This document shows, piece by piece, positions 1 through 8,317 of a DNA stretch of 64,000 bases. Position 1 is the first letter of the stretch; the number at the start of each line of letters is the position of its first letter. Location of the stretch: the NCBI GenBank assembly GCA_004557545.1, contig SFGV01000003.1, positions 41,061 to 105,060 of the forward strand, written 5' to 3'. The translations under genes were made by a program, and so were the position numbers. Under the pieces are notes generated by a model. It searched no databases, was not told the DNA's origin, and was given only the letters and a program-made list of their open reading frames with translations. Source of the DNA: Succinatimonas hippei. GTDB lineage: Bacteria > Pseudomonadota > Gammaproteobacteria > Enterobacterales > Succinivibrionaceae.

Positions 1-439
1 GACATCGGCGTTAAAAATAAAACCGCGATCCTGCCGGCAAGCGATTCCTGTACTCCGGACATCAGAGTGAAAACTTGCGATCCGGTAAGCCAGATATCAC
101 CCGGTTTATGGTATTTGTCGACATGTATTTTTATATATGTAAAAAGTTCCGGCGCGTACTGCACTTCATCTATAAGCACCGGGGGCTTATGAATCTGCAG
201 GAATAATTCAGGATCTCTTTTTGCGAGATCTCTTTGCGCGAGATCATCCAGGGACACATAATTTCTGTCAGTTCCTCTCATCAGGTTTTCCAGCATTGTT
301 GTTTTGCCAACCTGTCTTGGTCCCGTCAAAAGAACTACCGGATACTCCCGGCTAACCTGCGATACCAGATCCTCAAGCTCACGATGAATGTACTGCTTGG
401 CGCCATCCCTTTTCGGCTAATATGTACCTTTATTACATT
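1..439 (-). CDS. AAA ATPase (AAA_14/DUF4143 type), partial, no clear start
   Basis: The minus strand reads as the N-terminal part of an AAA_14/DUF4143-type ATPase that runs off the left edge. It contains a Walker A motif (GPRQVGKTT), a Walker B-like strand (PPVLIDEVQ), a sensor-like WLTGSQ and the family's SLAGR motif just before the edge. Such ATPases occur singly in many bacteria and archaea; their substrate is usually unknown. The open frame extends from the edge to a TAA at 442-440, but no ATG, GTG or TTG lies in frame before the Walker A segment, only ATA, ATT or CTG codons. It may use a rare start, carry a small 5' lesion, or be a decaying gene. The family assignment is fairly safe; the start and functional status are not. 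Confidence 0.6.
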
Positions 440-641
440 TTAGACGATTTTTAAGTCACGTAAGGATCTGCTTCAGCCTGACCTGACTGTGAAGGACCTT
501 CTGTCGCGGAATTATTTGTTGAAACCCAAATAGTAGCCGCGCTGAAAGTTTTTTAAGGATATATCCCTGACATCCTGCGCGATGTTCCGGGCACGACAGA
601 CCTTGGCGTAAGCTCCGGTTCCTCAGTATCAGAGCGTCCGC

Positions 642-1991
642 TCAGGCGCCCTGAGATGTAAGAGCGTTTACCACCTCGTCCGCCCAGATCATCGATCTGT
701 AATAGAGACGGTAATAATCCTCTTTGTTGAGCACAAGCCCGCTTCTTGTAATGAGCTCGTTTATTTTCTCGGTATTGTGGGATCTGATCTCTTTTATAAG
801 GCTGCACACAAGCCCAAGTGTTGTGGTGTCTGAGTGAAACGAGTTTACAGCTGTCAGCATGAACTCGTTTTCTATATTCTCCCTGCTGTCCCTTATCATC
901 TCAGGCAACAGCATCAGGAAGCCTACCATGAAGGCATGGCGCGATTCATAGTCATCACATGGCTGCTCTGCAAGAGATTCAAGAAGCTTTCCGGTAATAA
1001 GCGCCCTGCGGAAGTACCCAAGCTCCACATTCCTGCCGCTATACCGCGCCCCCTGCCCCTTTGCCTCAAGCGCTGTTTTCTCCGCAAGGCAGAGCAGCTG
1101 ATAGCCGACACACACGCACATTAGACTGGTAACGTCCTTCTGCGAGAGCCTTACCTGACCATTTGTGACCATGTTATTGGGTTTTCCGGTAAGCTCTATA
1201 ACCTTCTTTGAGTTCAGTATCCCGGTCATTGCCCTGCTCATGTCAGGATATTTGCGGGCAAGCGCGCTGATCCCCTTGAGACTGTAGATACCCGAAAAAA
1301 GCTCGGCCAGCGTGCGTATAAGTTCGTGCTGCCATAAAGGCCTTTTCTCATACACGATGCTCTCATGCTCCACATACCCCAGCACCAGATCATAGTAAGA
1401 GGCCTCTTTGAGGAGAAAATCCTCACCCTTTGGTTTTACGCCTATTGACTTTAAATTGGGGTTTGAGGTTTTAAGACCGTTTAAAGCGGTAAGAAAACCT
1501 GAACGGTGACGGTGGTCGATGAATACGTAATCAAGATATGAAAGCAGCTCAGGCTTCTTTGGCAGATCGCCAAGTTCACCCAAGGTCATCGCGAACTGGG
1601 CTCCGGATCTGCGCAGCCCCGTCATAATGCGGTCTTCACCGGGTTTTAATTTGTAGGAATCAGGAAGCTTTATGATAAGCCGTTTTTCTGAAATACGGTT
1701 GCGATAGCGCAGCCAGTCTCCGGTGGGAGCTGCCTGAACCAGCACCCTTTCGCAATTATTGATAAAAATATAGCGCGAATTCTCAACGCTTAGGAGATTA
1801 CACAGCAGATCCGCTGTCTGATCAGCGCCTACGCTTTCATCTCCCAGAGTGTGCCCGGGCGAAAGTGACAGCGCGTACATCACGCTCCTGCCCTCAGAGT
1901 TTTCAAGCGGCAGACGCTCATACAGGCGACAACGGTTACGCGCGGATATCCCGTTACTATATCCACTGCTGTATATATTCAGGTCTGACAT
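642..1991 (-). CDS. Degenerate EAL plus HDOD domain signalling protein (YuxH-like)
   Basis: A 449-residue protein with the layout of YuxH-like proteins: an N-terminal EAL-derived half (about 1-210) followed by an HDOD output domain (about 215-410). The EAL half keeps fold-type features, such as a strand ending in DYVFIDHRH and a GYVEHES segment near its end, but the catalytic ExL motif and metal-binding acidic residues of c-di-GMP phosphodiesterases are not recognisable. A regulatory or scaffold role is more likely than enzyme activity. The HDOD half has the usual helical pattern, including a MVGFLMLLPEMI segment. The gene is transcribed alone and divergently from the nqrM-like gene. Family known; the target is unknown. 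Confidence 0.65.
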   Translation of the reverse strand: MSDLNIYSSGYSNGISARNRCRLYERLPLENSEGRSVMYALSLSPGHTLGDESVGADQTADLLCNLLSVENSRYIFINNCERVLVQAAPTGDWLRYRNRISEKRLIIKLPDSYKLKPGEDRIMTGLRRSGAQFAMTLGELGDLPKKPELLSYLDYVFIDHRHRSGFLTALNGLKTSNPNLKSIGVKPKGEDFLLKEASYYDLVLGYVEHESIVYEKRPLWQHELIRTLAELFSGIYSLKGISALARKYPDMSRAMTGILNSKKVIELTGKPNNMVTNGQVRLSQKDVTSLMCVCVGYQLLCLAEKTALEAKGQGARYSGRNVELGYFRRALITGKLLESLAEQPCDDYESRHAFMVGFLMLLPEMIRDSRENIENEFMLTAVNSFHSDTTTLGLVCSLIKEIRSHNTEKINELITRSGLVLNKEDYYRLYYRSMIWADEVVNALTSQGA

Positions 1992-2209
1992 GCTAAAAAA
2001 TCCGGAAATTCTAGTTATTATTATTCAGTTAAGTCTCGCACCCCGAACCATTTGGCGCGCGTAACAGCGCAATTTTAGGGGATAATATCAGCTTTCATCA
2101 AGAATACTCTTAAGAATTGCGACAGCCTTTACGTTATACCCGGACAAATGTCATTATCTGCTAACTGCCTAAAATCCTCACTTGCACCCGGATAATCCAA
2201 TCCTTGCCT

Positions 2210-2215
2210 TATAAT
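2210..2215 (+). promoter_or_regulatory. Candidate -10 element before nqrM-like gene
   Basis: A TATAAT hexamer lies 23 bases upstream of the nqrM-like ATG. No good -35 hexamer sits at 16-18 bases; a TTGCAC at 2182-2187 is 22 bases away. It is a plausible sigma-70 start for the nqrM-apbE-mpl direction, by inspection only. Confidence 0.4.
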
Positions 2216-2238
2216 TTAGAAAAAAGAGGGAGAATGCC

Positions 2239-2475
2239 ATGATCTATATTGCCAGCTTCGCGATTTTCGTGTTCTTCGTGGGCGCTATGGCGCTTGGAAT
2301 GATGATTTCACAAAAGAGGCTTAAAACCGAGGATGAGGCTACCGCCGATATAATGCGCAGCATCAGCTGCGCCGCCTGCACCAGCACCATGTGCTCACTT
2401 GCGGGAAACAAAAACGCCTCTCCATCAGGTGACTGCTCAATTTCCAAAAATTCCATACCGCACCGCGACATCTGA
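2239..2475 (+). CDS. nqrM: NqrM-like small membrane protein (DUF539)
   Basis: A 78-residue protein with one N-terminal membrane helix (about 3-23), a short basic stretch and four cysteines at 44, 47, 52 and 66. NqrM proteins have this size, topology and four-cysteine tail, and deliver iron for the Fe centre between NqrD and NqrE during Na+-NQR assembly. Position just before apbE, whose product flavinylates NqrB and NqrC, supports the call. The cysteine spacing is not the usual one: the classic GSCGGL motif is replaced by SCAAC. No nqrABCDEF genes are in the window. A GGGAG ribosome-binding site lies 8 bases before the ATG. Confidence 0.6.
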   Translation: MIYIASFAIFVFFVGAMALGMMISQKRLKTEDEATADIMRSISCAACTSTMCSLAGNKNASPSGDCSISKNSIPHRDI

Positions 2476-2478
2476 AAA

Positions 2479-2506
2479 AAACAGGCGGCTCTTGCCGCCT
2501 GTTTTT
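2479..2506 (+). terminator. Rho-independent terminator between nqrM and apbE
   Basis: An 11-bp perfect stem (AAACAGGCGGC / GCCGCCTGTTT) with a TCTT loop and a T-run. It begins four bases after the nqrM-like stop and ends 26 bases before apbE. That leaves no room for a full apbE promoter, so it may act as a partial terminator or attenuator. Confidence 0.85.
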
Positions 2507-2532
2507 AAATACCTGTCTAAATCTGTTTCACT

Positions 2533-3606
2533 ATGAACCTTAATAAAACTTTATCCCTTATCGTTATTTCCGCCATGGCGCTCGCTATCAGCTCATGCGG
2601 CAAACAGCCTCCACAGTCCACAATCGCCAGTGGCAAAACCATGGGCACCTTTTACAGGGTGCAGGTAGTCGGAGGCTACAAAGAGGGAGAACAGTCGCTT
2701 CAGAGTGACTGCGACAAAGAATTCAAAAAGATCACCGACGCTATTTCCACCTTTGACAAAGACGCGGAGCTCGCGCTGGTTGACGCTGACTTCACCACGG
2801 ATCCCATTGTCATTTCCCCTTATCTTGCGGACATTATCAAAAGATGCCGTGAGCAGTCAGACAGAATAGATTACGCGATGGACATCTCAGTAGGGCCGCT
2901 GGTAAATCTCTGGGGCTTTGGTCCTTCAAAACGTAACTCCGTAACCCCATCTGATGATGAAATCAAAAAAGCCATGGCGCTTACAGGCCCCGACGCGTAC
3001 CAGATCTATGAAAAGGACGGCGCTTACTACCTTCAAAAAAAGGATCCCGCGGTAAAACTTGATCTGTCTACTGTAGGAGAGGGTCTGGGCGCCGACGCGG
3101 TCGCGAAAACTCTCGATGAGAACAAGGTTCAGAACTATCTCGCGTCTGTCGCGGGGGCAAGCCGCTCCAAGGGGACCAACCCCAAAGGCGATCCATGGAG
3201 GATCGGAATTGAGGATCCTACCAATCCCGATCACAATGTTTATCAGGCCGTGTGTCCGCTTGGGATGGCCATGTCTACCGCGGGCTCTTACCGCAATTAT
3301 TTCAAGGATGCCAAGACCGGCAGGATCTTCTCTCACGCCATCGATCCCAAAACCGGCCGTCCGGTTGACCACAGCACGCTCTCTGTTACCGTGATCGCGA
3401 AAACCGCCTTTGAAACCGACGCTCTTGATACCGGGCTTCTGGTGCTTGGCGCCGACCGCGCGCTTAAGGTAGCCAATCAGGATAACCTCGCCATATTCAC
3501 AATCGAGATGAAACAGGGCAAGCCTTATGCCCGCTACTCAAAAGCCTTTTCACCCTACCTTAAGTGCGCTGACAAAATAAACGCCAAGCTTGAGGAGAGC
3601 CTCTGA
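2533..3606 (+). CDS. apbE: FAD:protein FMN transferase ApbE (lipoprotein)
   Basis: A 357-residue ApbE-family enzyme that transfers FMN from FAD to threonine residues of proteins such as NqrB, NqrC and RnfG/RnfD, in the periplasm with Mg2+. The N-terminus is a lipoprotein signal with lipobox ending at Cys22 (ISSC). Family hallmarks include GKTMGTFYRVQ, DLSTVGEGLGAD and the metal-binding region TDALDTGLLVLG near the C-terminus. The length is typical. It follows the NqrM-like gene across a terminator and its TGA overlaps the mpl ATG. No convincing Shine-Dalgarno is seen; the start is chosen because it gives a complete lipoprotein signal. Confidence 0.93.
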   Translation: MNLNKTLSLIVISAMALAISSCGKQPPQSTIASGKTMGTFYRVQVVGGYKEGEQSLQSDCDKEFKKITDAISTFDKDAELALVDADFTTDPIVISPYLADIIKRCREQSDRIDYAMDISVGPLVNLWGFGPSKRNSVTPSDDEIKKAMALTGPDAYQIYEKDGAYYLQKKDPAVKLDLSTVGEGLGADAVAKTLDENKVQNYLASVAGASRSKGTNPKGDPWRIGIEDPTNPDHNVYQAVCPLGMAMSTAGSYRNYFKDAKTGRIFSHAIDPKTGRPVDHSTLSVTVIAKTAFETDALDTGLLVLGADRALKVANQDNLAIFTIEMKQGKPYARYSKAFSPYLKCADKINAKLEESL

Positions 3607-4958
3607 TGCACATACACATTTTAGGGATCTGCGGCACCTTCATGGGTGGGATAGCCGCCATAGCGAAACAGGCAGGCTTTACGGTTACAGGCTCAGACGC
3701 CAATGTTTATCCCCCGATGAGCGACGAGCTCAGAGCTCTTGGAATAAAACTCCATCAGGGGTATGACGCAAAGCAGCTCGATATAAAGCCTGATCTCATT
3801 GTTGTGGGTAACGTCATGAAACGCGGCATGCCGGTTATAGAGCGCATGCTCAATGACGATCTGCCTTATGTTTCAGGCCCCCAGTGGCTTGAAGAGCACT
3901 ACTTAAAGGGCAGAAGGGTTATGGCCGTCTCAGGCACTCATGGCAAGACCACGACCTCATCGATGCTTGCCTGGATCCTGGAAAAAAACGGATTAAACCC
4001 GGGCTTTCTCATAGGAGGAATGCCGGGGAATTTCAGTGTCTCGGCCCGTTCAACTCCCAGCCCGTGGTTTGTTATTGAGGCTGACGAATACGACTGCGCG
4101 TTTTTTGACAAGCGCTCCAAGTTTGTTCATTACCACCCGCGCGCCCTTATCATCAACAATATCGAATACGATCACGCCGACATCTTTGAAAACGTGGGAC
4201 AGATAGAGCGGCAGTTCCACCACCTGGTGCGCACCGTACCGTCTGAAGGCCTGATTGTCGCACCTTCTGATGACAAATGTGTTGATGACGCCCTGAGCAT
4301 GGGATGCTGGACTCCGGTCATTCGCGTTGGCGAAGGCGCGGAGCTGCGGGGCAGAGCCTTAAAGCCCGACTGCTCGCGCTTTGAGGTGCTGGAGAAAGGA
4401 ATAAAAGCCTGCGAGGTTGAATTTTCCTGCAACGGCGAGTACAGCATGCATAACGCCATTATGGCCATGGCCTGCGCGCGTTATGCCGGAATAAGTCTTA
4501 AGGAGTCAGCCAATGCGCTGTCATCCTTCGTCCTGCCAAAGCGCCGCATGGAATTAAAGGGCACGGTAAACGGTGTTGAGGTCTATGATGATTTCGCGCA
4601 CCATCCTACAGCGGTCAGAGTCACGCTACACGGGCTTAGGGAACGCGCGGGCCGGGATGCGCGCGTGATCGCGGTCTTTGAGCCCCGCTCAAACTCCATG
4701 AAGATGGGGGCTAACGCCGACAAGCTTCCACAGTCCTTTGAGGACGCTGATGAGGCTTTCATATACGCCCCGGACGGAGTACGCTGGAACACCGACGCCT
4801 TAAACTGTGGCAAAATCCATGTACGCCATGATCTTGATAGTCTGATTGAGGACGTTGCCGCCAAATGCGCTCCCGGAACCAAGGTGCTTGCCATGAGCAA
4901 TGGATCTTTTGGTAATTTCCATCAGAAACTTCTGCAGAGACTTAAAGACGCGAACTGA
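3606..4958 (+). CDS. mpl: UDP-MurNAc:L-Ala-gamma-D-Glu-meso-DAP ligase Mpl
   Basis: A 450-residue Mur-ligase family enzyme that reattaches murein tripeptide to UDP-MurNAc during peptidoglycan recycling in the cytoplasm. It begins with the Rossmann-like IHILGICGTFMGG motif characteristic of Mpl and MurC, has the ATP-binding GTHGKTTTSSM loop near residue 111, and an EADEYDCAFFDKRSKF segment specific to Mpl. Its length agrees with E. coli Mpl. The start overlaps the apbE stop by one base, so the two are translationally coupled. A GC-rich hairpin (4968-4988) follows the gene. Confidence 0.95.
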   Translation: MHIHILGICGTFMGGIAAIAKQAGFTVTGSDANVYPPMSDELRALGIKLHQGYDAKQLDIKPDLIVVGNVMKRGMPVIERMLNDDLPYVSGPQWLEEHYLKGRRVMAVSGTHGKTTTSSMLAWILEKNGLNPGFLIGGMPGNFSVSARSTPSPWFVIEADEYDCAFFDKRSKFVHYHPRALIINNIEYDHADIFENVGQIERQFHHLVRTVPSEGLIVAPSDDKCVDDALSMGCWTPVIRVGEGAELRGRALKPDCSRFEVLEKGIKACEVEFSCNGEYSMHNAIMAMACARYAGISLKESANALSSFVLPKRRMELKGTVNGVEVYDDFAHHPTAVRVTLHGLRERAGRDARVIAVFEPRSNSMKMGANADKLPQSFEDADEAFIYAPDGVRWNTDALNCGKIHVRHDLDSLIEDVAAKCAPGTKVLAMSNGSFGNFHQKLLQRLKDAN

Positions 4959-4967
4959 TTTAATCTC

Positions 4968-4988
4968 GCGGGGCTCTTCAATCCCCGC
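4968..4988 (+). repeat. GC hairpin downstream of mpl
   Basis: An inverted repeat GCGGGG / CCCCGC with a nine-base loop, 10 bases after the mpl stop. It has no strong T-run, so it could be a weak terminator or part of the proS promoter region. Confidence 0.45.
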
Positions 4989-5002
4989 ACATGCTAAAAT
5001 TT
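4986..5002 (+). promoter_or_regulatory. Extended -10 promoter of proS
   Basis: CGCACATGCTAAAATTT contains an extended -10 (TG-C-TAAAAT, hexamer at 4995-5000) about 76 bases before the proS ATG. The same 17 bases, with one substitution, occur upstream of pbgA at 38611-38627. No consensus -35 is seen, as is common for extended -10 promoters. Confidence 0.55.
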
Positions 5003-5075
5003 TCACAATCTGTCACAGGCGATGCCTGACATGCCCCTGCCGCGCCGGCCGGGGCTTTCAATTTTGGATAAAAAC

Positions 5076-6800
5076 ATGAGAACCTCTAAATACCTTATCT
5101 CTACTCTCAAAGAAACTCCCGCGGAGGCGGTGCTCACAAGTCACCGTCTGATGCTCAGATCCGGCATGATCCGCCAGATCAGCTCCGGTGTTTATACCTG
5201 GCTGCCACTGGGCATGCGCGTGTTGAACAAGGCCATAAACATAGTGCGCGAGGAAATGGATCGCACCGGCGCTCTTGAGATCCTGATGCCTTTTGTCCAG
5301 CCTGCGGATCTCTGGCGCGAGTCAGGACGCTATGACAAATACGGCCCTGAGCTCTGCCGCTTTAAGGATCGCAAGAAGAACGAGTATGTCTTGGGGCCTA
5401 CCCACGAGGAAGTCGTAACCGCGATCGCGCGCCGCGAGATCAAGAGCGCCCGCCAGCTGCCGGTTACCCTCTACCAGATCCAGTACAAGTTCCGCGATGA
5501 GATCCGTCCCCGTTTTGGTGTTATGAGAAGCCGCGAGTTTCTGATGAAAGACGCCTACTCATTTGATCTCAACGAGGAAGGACTCGCCGTTTCGTATCAG
5601 AAGATGTATGACGCCTACACCAGGGTCTTTGAGCGTATGGGGCTGGTATTCCGTCCGGTCGACGCTGATACCGGCTCGATCGGCGGTCACAAATCACACG
5701 AATTCCAGGCTCTGGCCGATGCCGGTGAGGATCTGATAGCGGTCTCCGATGGCTCTGATTACGCCGCCAATATCGAAAAGGCCGAAGCCCTGGCTCCGTC
5801 CTATCCGCGTGAGGCTCCGGGCGCTGAGCGCTCCGAGATAGCCACGCCGGGCTGCCACACCGTTGATGAGGCCTGCGCCAAAGCCGGGGTTGAAACCAAA
5901 CGCATGTTAAAGAGCCTGATTGTCCGGTCCGAGAAAGACAAAGATGGCAAATACGATCTGGTAATGATCTGCCTTTGCGGCAATCAGGAACTCAACGAGG
6001 TCAAGGCCTCCAAGATCAAAGGTCTTTCCGATCCTATAGAGTTCGCGACCGATGAGGAGATCTTCTCGTATGTTGGAGCCCACACCGGTTCACTGGGACC
6101 AGTCGGTTTTAAGGGCAGGATCCTCGTTGACCGCACCGCTGAGCGCATGGGCAATTTCGCATGCGGCGCCAACAAAGACGGTTTCCACCTTATAAACGTA
6201 AACTGGGATCGCGATGTTAAGGATTACGAGGTCTTTGATTTAAGAAACGTTGAGGAAGGTGACCCAAGCCCTGACGGAAAAGGAACCCTCCACCTGCGCC
6301 GCGGCATTGAGGTTGGTCATGTCTTTATGCTCGGGACCAAATACTCAGAGGCTATGCACTGCACCATCACCGATGATCAGGGTAAGGACATTCCCATGAT
6401 CATGGGATGCTATGGCATAGGCATCACCCGCGCCATCGCTGCCTGCATCGAACAGAACCATGACGAGCACGGCATGATCTGGCCAGAGGCCCTGGCGCCC
6501 TTCAAGGTCGCGCTTGTGAGCATCAACGCCAATAAATCAGATCAGGTGCGTGAAACCGCGGACAGGCTCTACTCAGAACTTGAGGATATGGGAATTGAAG
6601 TACTCTACGACGATCGTGACGAGCGCCCGGGCTTTAAATTCGCCGACATGGAGCTTTTGGGGATCCCGCACATCATAACCGTGGGTGACAAGGCGCTCAA
6701 GCGCGGCTGTATCGAGTACAAGTCCCGCAGAACCGGAGAGCGTGAGGATCTGCCGCTTGATGGAGCCATAAAGGCCATCACCGCGAAATTTGGCAAATGA
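5076..6800 (+). CDS. proS: Prolyl-tRNA synthetase
   Basis: A 574-residue bacterial-type class II prolyl-tRNA synthetase that charges tRNA-Pro in the cytoplasm. Seen in order: the N-terminal MRTSKYLISTLKETPAEA segment, motif 2 region (FRDEIRPRFGVMRSREFLMKD), the insertion editing domain (about 225-405) that hydrolyses Ala-tRNA-Pro, motif 3 (GIGITRAIAA), and the anticodon-binding domain. An in-frame ATG at 5022 would add 18 non-conserved residues; the ATG at 5076 matches the family N-terminus and is preferred. The leader contains a GC-rich GCCCC/GGGGC inverted repeat. The stop overlaps the next small gene by four bases. Confidence 0.97.
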   Translation: MRTSKYLISTLKETPAEAVLTSHRLMLRSGMIRQISSGVYTWLPLGMRVLNKAINIVREEMDRTGALEILMPFVQPADLWRESGRYDKYGPELCRFKDRKKNEYVLGPTHEEVVTAIARREIKSARQLPVTLYQIQYKFRDEIRPRFGVMRSREFLMKDAYSFDLNEEGLAVSYQKMYDAYTRVFERMGLVFRPVDADTGSIGGHKSHEFQALADAGEDLIAVSDGSDYAANIEKAEALAPSYPREAPGAERSEIATPGCHTVDEACAKAGVETKRMLKSLIVRSEKDKDGKYDLVMICLCGNQELNEVKASKIKGLSDPIEFATDEEIFSYVGAHTGSLGPVGFKGRILVDRTAERMGNFACGANKDGFHLINVNWDRDVKDYEVFDLRNVEEGDPSPDGKGTLHLRRGIEVGHVFMLGTKYSEAMHCTITDDQGKDIPMIMGCYGIGITRAIAACIEQNHDEHGMIWPEALAPFKVALVSINANKSDQVRETADRLYSELEDMGIEVLYDDRDERPGFKFADMELLGIPHIITVGDKALKRGCIEYKSRRTGEREDLPLDGAIKAITAKFGK

Positions 6801-7075
6801 GCGCTAAAGTCAGTCCTGATGAAATTGCCGAACACGCGGCCGAGGCCGCGAAAGCGGCCATGTCCGGATGCTGTCCTCTTGCCTATGGCAAAATGGTCAG
6901 TGTTCTGCAGGAAGCACTTGACGCGGTTCCGCTTATGGATGACCGCTATATCGCGGTGATCAGGACTCTCACGTCGGATCTGCTAAAGGCTCAGCGCCGG
7001 GATGATCTATACGCCATAGCCGATATTCTGGGTTATGAACTGCCATGGGCGCTTAAAACCTTCAGAAAGCAATGA
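6797..7075 (+). CDS. Small helical protein of unknown function
   Basis: A 92-residue protein I do not recognise. It starts inside the proS stop (ATGA overlap), so it is very likely co-translated with proS. The sequence looks all-helical: an alanine-rich amphipathic N-terminal helix, a GCCPLAYGK turn with two adjacent cysteines (residues 25-26), and a charged C-terminal part with no membrane segment. It is cytosolic by appearance. A terminator follows at 7132-7178. The coupling to proS is seen in the sequence; any functional link to tRNA charging would be inference. Confidence 0.65.
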   Translation: MSAKVSPDEIAEHAAEAAKAAMSGCCPLAYGKMVSVLQEALDAVPLMDDRYIAVIRTLTSDLLKAQRRDDLYAIADILGYELPWALKTFRKQ

Positions 7076-7131
7076 TATGTATCTGACCGACACCAGACGT
7101 CCAAAAGCCTGACTTGTTCTTTCCAAAACAA

Positions 7132-7178
7132 AACCGCGATTTACAGTTCAAAGAACCTTAAATCGCGGTTGTTTTTTT
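7132..7178 (+). terminator. Bidirectional terminator between proS unit and phn operon
   Basis: A 12-bp perfect stem (AACCGCGATTTA / TAAATCGCGGTT) with a further GTTC/GAAC inner helix, followed by seven T on the plus strand and preceded by an A-rich run, so it can serve both convergent transcripts. Confidence 0.85.
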
Positions 7179-7206
7179 ATGCTGTCAGTTTAGGATCCGC
7201 GTCCTG

Positions 7207-8316
7207 CTACTCCTCAAGCTTCTTTAAATATTTCTCAAAGAGCCAGAGGATGTTCCTGATATCATCCTCATAGATCTCGCCTATATTGCCAAGACGGAAG
7301 GAATCCGCTTTCGTAAGCTTGCCAGGATATATGACGTAACCATGGCGCTTTAAGTACGAGTGCATATTCTTAAAATCTATCTTCACTCCCTCAGGGTAAA
7401 GGAAGGTGGTGATGATTGGACCCTGATGCCTGCGCTTTATATAAGGCTTAAAGCCCAGTTCCTTCATGCCCTCGCGCAACTGCCGCTCATTCTCCTCATA
7501 ACGGGCAAAACGCGCCCTGGCGCCGCCTTCATTCTTTAGTTCCTTTAAAGCCTCTGAAAAAGCCGCGACTACATGGGTAGGTGAGGTAAAACGCCATTTG
7601 CCGTTATCCCGCTCCATGGTCTCATACTGATCATAAAGATCCAAAGACAGAGTGCGGGCGTTGCCCTTTGACGCCACAAGCAGCGCGCGCCGCGCGATCA
7701 CAAAGCTGAAGCCGGGAACTCCCTGAACGCATTTATTGGCAGATGAGATCAGAAAGTCTATTCCCCATTCGGGCACATCGATATCCACAGCGCCAAAGGA
7801 ACTCATCGCGTCAACGATAAATTTAAGTGAGCGGCGGTTTACCTCTTTGCCAACAGCCTCAATGTCGTTGAGGATCCCGGTGGTGGTCTCTGAATGAACC
7901 ATTGAAACCATGGTTACCTCAGGATGCCCATCAAGATATTCCCCGACTTTCTTCGCGTCAGGGATCTCATCCCATTTGAAGTCAAGGCGTTCATGCTTTA
8001 CTCCTTCGCGCTCCATGATGGTGATCATGCGCTCGGAATAAGCTCCGTTTACCAGAACCAGCACGGTGTCATTGTCAGACGGAATGGATGAGAGCACCGA
8101 CTCCACTCCGAAGGTGCCGCTGCCCTGCATCAGCACCGCGGTATATTCCTTGCTTCCCGCGTGAGCCAGCTTTAAGAGTGAGCGGCGGATCTCCTGGGTC
8201 ATTTCCTTATAGTCATCATCCCAGGTGCATCTGTCAGTCAGCATGGCCTCGCGCACGGCCATTGAAGTAGTGAGCGGACCAGGGGTCAGAAGCTTGTAGA
8301 GATTAGGATCTTTCAT
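7207..8316 (-). CDS. phnW: 2-aminoethylphosphonate--pyruvate transaminase PhnW
   Basis: A 369-residue PLP-dependent class V aminotransferase matching PhnW, which converts 2-aminoethylphosphonate plus pyruvate to phosphonoacetaldehyde plus alanine. Seen: the N-terminal LLTPGPLTTS motif, QGSGTFGVES, the VDAMSSFGA stretch with the PLP aspartate, and the Schiff-base lysine in SSANKCVQG. The C-terminal RLGNIG motif is intact. It is the last gene of the phosphonate uptake operon, one base after phnS. The next enzyme of the pathway (phosphonoacetaldehyde hydrolase or dehydrogenase) is not in the window. Confidence 0.93.
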   Translation of the reverse strand: MKDPNLYKLLTPGPLTTSMAVREAMLTDRCTWDDDYKEMTQEIRRSLLKLAHAGSKEYTAVLMQGSGTFGVESVLSSIPSDNDTVLVLVNGAYSERMITIMEREGVKHERLDFKWDEIPDAKKVGEYLDGHPEVTMVSMVHSETTTGILNDIEAVGKEVNRRSLKFIVDAMSSFGAVDIDVPEWGIDFLISSANKCVQGVPGFSFVIARRALLVASKGNARTLSLDLYDQYETMERDNGKWRFTSPTHVVAAFSEALKELKNEGGARARFARYEENERQLREGMKELGFKPYIKRRHQGPIITTFLYPEGVKIDFKNMHSYLKRHGYVIYPGKLTKADSFRLGNIGEIYEDDIRNILWLFEKYLKKLEE

Positions 8317-8317
8317 C

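Noticed and set aside
553..807. 84-residue minus-strand frame
   Set aside because: Overlaps the EAL-HDOD gene end in another frame; GTG start without a ribosome-binding site.
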